NCBI GenBank assembly: GCA_017940085.1
Contig: JAGAZK010000187.1
Span: 1 to 9,982 of the forward strand
Direction of reading: 5' to 3'
DNA: 9,982 nt
Source: Campylobacter sp.
GTDB lineage: Bacteria; Campylobacterota; Campylobacteria; Campylobacterales; Campylobacteraceae
The notes beneath the pieces are model-generated. The model searched no databases and was not told the origin of the DNA. It was given only the letters and a program-made list of their open reading frames with translations. Both the position numbers and the translations under genes were made by a program. This document shows, one piece after another, positions 5,584 through 9,982 of the stretch. The number at the start of each line of letters is the position of its first letter. The stretch's first letter is position 1.

Positions 5584-6852
5584 TTATGGCGTGATTATTT
5601 CGCTTTTGCTACCATTTGCAGCGTGATAAATAGTCGTGCCAAAATTGTAAGCATAATATTTCATCAAAAGTTTTTGCAAAACTGGTTCTGTGCTAGGCTT
5701 AAACCACGCATTATTGGATATTGCTACTACAAATTTTGGATTGTCTTTATAAATTTCGTATCTTGTGGCTTCATAACAAATCGCATTTCGTATTTTGATG
5801 CCGTCTATTTCATAATCGCTTGGAGTTTGAGCGGCACTAAAATCACTAGCCCCGTCAAAAAATATTTTGTTTATTAAATTTTGAAGCGTTTTAGGAAGCG
5901 GAATTTCTTCGCCAAAAGGCACTAAAATAACTTTATCAAATCTTTGCATTTGACCATTTGAAAATAAATACGCAGAATTATATACAAGATTGTTTTCATA
6001 AGCCAAAGCTCCCGTGATTATCGGCGTTTGGAGCGATAATTGTTTTAAAATATCGTTTAATTGAGTTTCTTGATTTAGATAAAGTGGAAATGCAGTCTCT
6101 GGGAAAACTATAAGTCCTAAATTTTCATTATTTAATTCATAAATTTGATCTAAATTTGCTTTTATTTGGTCATTTAGCTCGGATTTTTTCCATTTTGTAA
6201 GTTGGCTAACTTGGCTTTGTATAAGTTTAATCTCAAAAGGAAGCAAATTTGAAGTGCTTTGTTTGCTAAATACCGAAAAACCAAGCATACAAACGAGTAA
6301 AACTGAGCCAAATTTGATATTTTGTTTGATTAATCCCAAAGCCAAAATCACACCCCCAAGTGTCCAAAATGACGGAGCAAACGGCGTATCTATGAAAAAC
6401 AAAGCAAAATTTAGCCAATTAAATCCAAAAGGGTGGATAAAACTTACAAAAAATAATCCCAAAATTTGCCAAATTTGGTTTTTGAAAAATCCACAAAACC
6501 AAAAAATTAGTCCATAAACAAGCCCAATTCCAATAATTTCAAGTGGTATTAAATAAGCAAATTCAAAATAAATCAAACTAAAACTCATCCAATAAAACCA
6601 CAAAATCCCTACAAAAAATCCACTCCAAAAATAAATTTGTCTAATTTCTCCAAGCAATTTATAAATCCCAAACACTCCACAAATACAGCCAAAAATTTGT
6701 AAAAATTTAATCTCAAACAAAGCCAAAAAAATAAAAGCAGATAGCAAAATTGAATTAATAAAGCCTTTTATTATGAAACTTGGAGTAAAATAGGCTTTCA
6801 AATTTTTTACAAAGGATTTACATGCAAAGTGGCGGAGATTTATTTGCTTCAT
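5584..6852 (-). CDS. lnt: Apolipoprotein N-acyltransferase
   Basis: This 422-residue inner-membrane enzyme adds the third acyl chain to the N-terminal cysteine of lipoproteins, using phospholipid as donor. The first 190 residues form several hydrophobic spans. The periplasmic nitrilase-like domain follows, with the expected triad: Glu252 in VFPETAFP, Lys307 in FDKVILVPFGEE, and the acyl-accepting Cys359 in NAICYE. Glu314 and the SNNAWF block (379-384) also fit the family. E. coli Lnt is about 512 residues with a last membrane helix after the nitrilase domain; here the chain ends at SKSEIITP with no such helix. I recall short Lnt proteins in Campylobacterota, so this is probably normal. The ATG at 6852 has AGAGG five bases upstream and makes the gene overlap yajC by 31 bases; a TTG at 6801 would avoid overlap but lacks a ribosome site. 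It is convergent with the glycosyltransferase gene. Confidence 0.93.
   Translation of the reverse strand: MKQINLRHFACKSFVKNLKAYFTPSFIIKGFINSILLSAFIFLALFEIKFLQIFGCICGVFGIYKLLGEIRQIYFWSGFFVGILWFYWMSFSLIYFEFAYLIPLEIIGIGLVYGLIFWFCGFFKNQIWQILGLFFVSFIHPFGFNWLNFALFFIDTPFAPSFWTLGGVILALGLIKQNIKFGSVLLVCMLGFSVFSKQSTSNLLPFEIKLIQSQVSQLTKWKKSELNDQIKANLDQIYELNNENLGLIVFPETAFPLYLNQETQLNDILKQLSLQTPIITGALAYENNLVYNSAYLFSNGQMQRFDKVILVPFGEEIPLPKTLQNLINKIFFDGASDFSAAQTPSDYEIDGIKIRNAICYEATRYEIYKDNPKFVVAISNNAWFKPSTEPVLQKLLMKYYAYNFGTTIYHAANGSKSEIITP
6786..6791 (+). promoter_or_regulatory. Candidate -10 element for the yajC-secD-secF operon, inside lnt
   Basis: TAAAAT at 6786-6791 would start transcription near 6798, about 23 bases before the yajC ATG. 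It lies within the lnt coding sequence, near that gene's 5' end. No matching -35 is visible, as is usual in Campylobacter. The hexamer is common in A+T-rich DNA, so this is tentative. Confidence 0.35.
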
Positions 6853-7118
6853 TGTTACCTCTAATCGTTATTTTTGCGATTTTTTATTTTTTGATTATAA
6901 GACCTCAGCAAAAACAACAAAAAGAGCACAAAAATATGATTGATTCACTTCAAAAAGGTGATAAAATCGTAACAAATGGCGGTTTGTTTTGCGAAGTCGT
7001 AAAACCTGAAGATGATTTTATCAAAGTTAAGCTTAATGATGAAATAATTGTTAGACTTGACAGAAGCTTTGTAGCTAGAAAAATAGAAAAAACTGAAAAG
7101 AGCGAGAATAATGCGTAA
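6822..7118 (+). CDS. yajC: Preprotein translocase accessory subunit YajC
   Basis: This 98-residue protein has one N-terminal membrane span (about 8-26, rich in L, I and F), followed at once by IIRPQQKQQKEH, the basic PQQ-type junction typical of YajC. The small cytoplasmic domain carries LQKGDKIVTNGGLFCEV and ends in a charged tail. YajC joins SecD and SecF beside SecYEG; its exact contribution to export is unclear and it is not essential in E. coli. The start is well supported by AAAGGA at 6811-6816, five bases before the ATG. The first 31 bases overlap the 5' end of lnt on the other strand. The stop overlaps the secD start by eight bases, so the operon is tightly coupled. Confidence 0.95.
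   Translation: MQSGGDLFASLLPLIVIFAIFYFLIIRPQQKQQKEHKNMIDSLQKGDKIVTNGGLFCEVVKPEDDFIKVKLNDEIIVRLDRSFVARKIEKTEKSENNA
6894..6899 (-). promoter_or_regulatory. Candidate -10 element for lnt, inside yajC
   Basis: On the minus strand the bases read TATAAT, an exact consensus -10, placed to start transcription near 6887 and give a leader of about 35 bases before the lnt ATG. It lies within yajC, encoding part of the membrane span/PQQ junction. An lnt transcript from here would be antisense to the first part of yajC. Confidence 0.5.
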
Positions 7119-8709
7119 AGCAGCGACTACTTATAGATTGATTATTTTAGTTGTAGCTTTGCTTTTTGGGATAGGTTTTTCTATGCCAAGTTTTTTGCAG
7201 ACGAACTCTGGACACAAGATAAACTTAGGTCTTGATTTGCAAGGCGGACTTCATATGTTGCTTGGTGTGGAAACTGAAGCAGCAATTGCTTCAAAAGTCA
7301 AATCTATCGCTTCTGGGATTAGATATTATACTACCAAAAACGATATTTTGATAGACGGACTAAAAGCAAATGATGAATTTATCAAATTTAGCGTTATAGA
7401 CGAAGATGATATGCACAAAATCGATGATATGCTAAAAACAATCACTGGTCTAAATATTACAAAAGACGGCTTAAATTATGAGATAAATTTAACCGATCAA
7501 GAAAAACTAGCTACGACACAATACGCAATAGAACAAGCTGTCGAGACGATACGAAACAGACTTGATCAATTTGGCTTAGCTGAACCAACTGTGGCAAAAC
7601 AAGGCAAAGATAATATTTTGGTCGAACTTCCAGGTATCAAAAGCGAAGCAGATGAGCAAAGAGCTAGAGATTTGATCGCAAAAGCTGCTCATTTACAGCT
7701 TATGGCACTTGATGAAAAAAGACAAGATCAAGCAAATGTTATGACGCCAGAAGAAGCTGCGGCTTATGGTGATGTGATTTATCCAGATGCAAAAAATAAT
7801 CAAATAAAATATGCTATCAAAGATATTCCAGTGCTTGACGGGAGTATGCTTGTAGATGCTAGAGTGGCTTTTGATCAACAAACAACAATGCCTATTATTA
7901 GCTTTTCGCTAAATGCCGAAGGAGCTAGAATTTTTGGTGATTTTACTGGTGCAAATGTAGGCAAAAGACTTGCGATTGTGCTTGATGGCAAAGTTTATTC
8001 AGCTCCTGTGATAAATGAAAGAATAGGTGGGGGAAGCGGTCAAATTAGCGGTGGATTTAGTGTAGAAGAAGCTCATGATATTGCTATTGCTTTAAGAAGT
8101 GGAGCACTTTTGGCTCCTGTTAAAATGCTAGAAAAAAGAAGTGTCGGTCCAAGTCTTGGTCAGCAAAGTATAGATCAAAGTATGGCAGCCTTGATAGGTG
8201 GGGCTGTTTTGGTAGTGCTTTGTATGATTTTGGTTTATGGACTAGCTGGAATATTTGCAAATATTGCATTGATCGCAAATATTTTGCTTTTGATTTCTGT
8301 AATGGCATTATTTGGTGCGACTTTGACACTTCCTGGTATGGCAGGTATTGTTTTGACAGTGGGTATGGCAGTAGATGCAAATGTCATTATAAACGAAAGA
8401 ATTAGAGAATTATTAAAAGCAGGTCATAGCATACAAAAAAGCATAGAAAAAGGTTATGCAAATGCTATGAGTGCGATTATAGATTCAAATTTGACCACGC
8501 TTATAACTTCTGTAGCTTTGTATGCTTATGGGACAGGACCTGTAAAAGGATTTGCCGTAACTATTGGCATAGGTATTATTGCTTCTATGCTCACAGCAAT
8601 CATAGGCACACACGGAATGTTTGATTTTGTCGCTGATAAAATTCAAAAAACTGGCAATACAAAACTTTGGTTTGGTTATAAAATAAAGGCAAACAATGCA
8701 AATATTTGA
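7111..8709 (+). CDS. secD: Protein translocase subunit SecD
   Basis: This 532-residue inner-membrane protein acts with SecF to pull translocating proteins out of SecYEG using the proton-motive force. It has one N-terminal span (about 8-26), then the signature INLGLDLQGGLHMLLGVE (37-54). The large periplasmic P1 domain includes ETIRNRLDQFGLAEPTV (145-161) and VELPGI (171-176). The region at about 260-345 includes ALRSGALLAPVKMLEKRSVGP, followed by five C-terminal spans from about 357. The TM4-equivalent motif GMAVDANVIINERIRE (418-433) carries Asp422, matching the proton-pathway aspartate known in E. coli SecD (Asp519). It is about 80 residues shorter than E. coli SecD. It starts within the last codons of yajC and ends 14 bases inside secF, both consistent with translational coupling. 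Confidence 0.97.
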   Translation: MRKAATTYRLIILVVALLFGIGFSMPSFLQTNSGHKINLGLDLQGGLHMLLGVETEAAIASKVKSIASGIRYYTTKNDILIDGLKANDEFIKFSVIDEDDMHKIDDMLKTITGLNITKDGLNYEINLTDQEKLATTQYAIEQAVETIRNRLDQFGLAEPTVAKQGKDNILVELPGIKSEADEQRARDLIAKAAHLQLMALDEKRQDQANVMTPEEAAAYGDVIYPDAKNNQIKYAIKDIPVLDGSMLVDARVAFDQQTTMPIISFSLNAEGARIFGDFTGANVGKRLAIVLDGKVYSAPVINERIGGGSGQISGGFSVEEAHDIAIALRSGALLAPVKMLEKRSVGPSLGQQSIDQSMAALIGGAVLVVLCMILVYGLAGIFANIALIANILLLISVMALFGATLTLPGMAGIVLTVGMAVDANVIINERIRELLKAGHSIQKSIEKGYANAMSAIIDSNLTTLITSVALYAYGTGPVKGFAVTIGIGIIASMLTAIIGTHGMFDFVADKIQKTGNTKLWFGYKIKANNANI

Positions 8710-9667
8710 TAGTGGAAAAGTATATAATTTTATGAGCAAAAAGCTTTTGTTTTTTGCTATTTCTAGTGTATTGATGATAGGTTCTGTATTTTTGCTCACA
8801 ACAAGGGGTTTAAATTATGGAATTGACTTTGCTGGTGGGACTTTGATCCAAATTCGCTATGACAAACCAGCACCGCTTGATGAAATTAGAGCTAAATTTG
8901 ATACAAATGAGATTCTAAAAAATGCGAGTGTAACTGAATTTGGCTCAGATGAAGAGATTGTGATTCGCTATTCAGGATCAAGTGATAACATAGGTTCAAA
9001 TCCTGCTGCTGTGGTAAGTGAGCTTTTGAGTGATACTGGCAATTTTGAAGTAAGACGAGTAGATGTTGTAGGTCCAAAAGTAGGAAGTGAGCTTCGCCAA
9101 AAAGGCATTATGGCACTTAGTGTGTCTTTGGTATTGATTTTGGCTTATATAGCATTTCGTTTTGAGTGGAGATTTGCAATTGCAGCGATTTTGGGCGAAG
9201 TTCATGATGTTTTGATTGCTCTTGGATTTATAAGTTTATTAAGAATTGATGTAAATTTAGACACTTTAGCTGCGATTTTGACAATTATTGGATACTCGCT
9301 AAATGACACTATTATCATATTTGACCGCATTAGAGAAGGTATAAGAGTAAGTAAATCAAATGAAGTAAATCGCGTGATAAACGAATCTGTCTCAGCTACG
9401 CTTTCACGCACGACAATGACTTCAGTTACTACGCTACTTACTGTTTTGACATTATTTTTCTTTGGTGGAGATATGATACACGGATTTTCATCTATAATGT
9501 TAGTAGGTATCATCATAGGAACATTTAGTTCTATATTTATCTCAGCCCCTATGCTTGTGTGGTTTAAATTTGATATTCCAAAATATAGGGTTCATTTAAG
9601 CGAGATTGAAAAACGCAAAAAAGAAAAAGAAAAAATTCGTGCAATGTATGAAAAAGGCACGGTTTAA
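8696..9667 (+). CDS. secF: Protein translocase subunit SecF
   Basis: This 323-residue inner-membrane partner of SecD has the same RND-like plan at half size. TM1 (about 15-34) leads to LNYGIDFAGGTLIQIRY (39-55), a short periplasmic domain, then VRRVDVVGPKVGSELRQKG (119-137) before the remaining five spans. SLNDTIIIFDRIRE (201-214) holds Asp204, the counterpart of the conserved aspartate in the SecF proton path. The protein ends in a strongly charged tail rich in Lys and Glu (about 300-320). I chose the ATG at 8696, which overlaps secD by 14 bases, because AAAGG at 8684-8688 is well placed; the internal ATG at 8732 has no comparable site. The next gene begins nine bases after the stop and looks like part of the same operon. 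Confidence 0.97.
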   Translation: MQIFDSGKVYNFMSKKLLFFAISSVLMIGSVFLLTTRGLNYGIDFAGGTLIQIRYDKPAPLDEIRAKFDTNEILKNASVTEFGSDEEIVIRYSGSSDNIGSNPAAVVSELLSDTGNFEVRRVDVVGPKVGSELRQKGIMALSVSLVLILAYIAFRFEWRFAIAAILGEVHDVLIALGFISLLRIDVNLDTLAAILTIIGYSLNDTIIIFDRIREGIRVSKSNEVNRVINESVSATLSRTTMTSVTTLLTVLTLFFFGGDMIHGFSSIMLVGIIIGTFSSIFISAPMLVWFKFDIPKYRVHLSEIEKRKKEKEKIRAMYEKGTV

Positions 9668-9676
9668 GGAGAAAAA

Positions 9677-9982
9677 ATGAACTGGGGAAGAGTTTCTTAT
9701 ACTTTTTTTGCTCTTATGAGCCTGACTACGACAGCAGGATTTTTATACGATCAAAATGAAATCACACTTTTTATAGCAGCTAGTATAAATTTGATCTCGA
9801 CTTTGCTTAAAGTTGGTGTCAGAAATATGCTCTCAGCTGAGCTTTTTGCGAGTTCTTTGGTGGCTGATTTGCATTTGATTCCAGCTTTTATTTTGGCTGT
9901 AAATGGTGGATCTGCTACGATCGTTTATGCTCTTGCAATGGGCGGTGGAATAGCAAATGTGTTTTCTTTGTTTTTATTACTT
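9677..9982 (+). CDS. Small multi-span membrane protein of unknown function (3' end outside the window)
   Basis: An ATG at 9677 follows AAGGAG at 9666-9671 by five bases and opens a frame of 102 codons with no stop before the window ends. The protein begins MNWGRVSYTFFALMSL and is strongly hydrophobic, with likely membrane spans near residues 5-23, 29-47, 66-76 and 82-102. The short loops hold FLYDQNEIT and a polar patch KVGVRNMLSAE (45-55). There are no catalytic motifs, cysteine pairs or lipobox that I can see. It resembles small conserved membrane proteins annotated in Campylobacterota as DUF6394, but that is from memory and weak. It lies nine bases behind secF, so it is probably made with the SecDF-YajC complex, which suggests but does not show a role in export or membrane-protein insertion. 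Confidence 0.8.
   Translation, partial: MNWGRVSYTFFALMSLTTTAGFLYDQNEITLFIAASINLISTLLKVGVRNMLSAELFASSLVADLHLIPAFILAVNGGSATIVYALAMGGGIANVFSLFLLL

Noticed and set aside
8485..8799. Antisense open frame of about 104 codons across the secD/secF junction
   Set aside because: It lies opposite two certain genes, has no family resemblance or ribosome site that I can see, and such frames arise as shadows of real codons.
9202..9516. Antisense open frame of about 104 codons inside secF
   Set aside because: It is fully opposite conserved SecF membrane spans and is explained by them.
1..9982. Possible mobile element, CRISPR array, toxin-antitoxin pair, defence system, tRNA or rRNA
   Set aside because: Almost every base is taken up by recognised core genes. 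The spacers are short and hold only promoters and hairpins, and no transposase, repeat-spacer array or RNA gene signature was seen.

Overview
The window is ordinary core chromosome from a member of the Campylobacterota, most likely a Campylobacter species other than C. jejuni. The reasons are strong A+T bias, very frequent AAATTT/AAATTTG words, tightly packed genes with AAGGA-type ribosome sites, MetK and SecD/SecF sequences of epsilonproteobacterial type, and gene order. From memory, C. jejuni has the same neighbourhood (secF-secD-yajC, lnt, metK, sstT; about Cj1092c-Cj1097). I could not check this by search.

Layout, left to right. (1) 1-1276, plus strand: the 3' end of rmuC, coupled by an ATGA overlap to a cytoplasmic-type L-asparaginase. 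(2) 1277-1323: a short convergent spacer holding a 34-nt perfect palindrome inside an array of AAATTT words phased at 10 bp; it is probably a bidirectional terminator. (3) 3024-1324, minus strand: metK (S-adenosylmethionine synthetase) followed closely by mscL, a mechanosensitive channel with a C-terminal zinc ribbon. (4) 3025-3181: the divergent metK/sstT promoter region. (5) 3182-5505, plus strand: sstT (Na+/serine-threonine symporter) and a GT-B glycosyltransferase of unknown target. (6) 5506-5583: a convergent spacer with two mutually exclusive hairpins. (7) 6852-5584, minus strand: lnt, the apolipoprotein N-acyltransferase. (8) 6822-9982, plus strand: yajC-secD-secF and then a small unnamed membrane protein cut by the window end.

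Two groups of genes work together. YajC, SecD and SecF form the accessory complex that uses the proton-motive force to help SecYEG export proteins. Lnt, encoded head-to-head with them, finishes lipoproteins that arrive by the same route. The first 31 bases of lnt and yajC overlap, and each gene's likely -10 element lies inside the other's coding sequence. The other genes are housekeeping: DNA repair, amino-acid use (asparaginase, serine/threonine uptake), the methyl donor and osmotic protection.

I found no mobile element, CRISPR array, tRNA, rRNA or defence system, and nothing that looks like a new multi-gene system. The observations most worth a second look are the lnt/yajC overlap, the phased AAATTT palindrome, the unnamed membrane protein behind secF and the isolated glycosyltransferase. 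All coding sequences read without internal stops or frameshifts.
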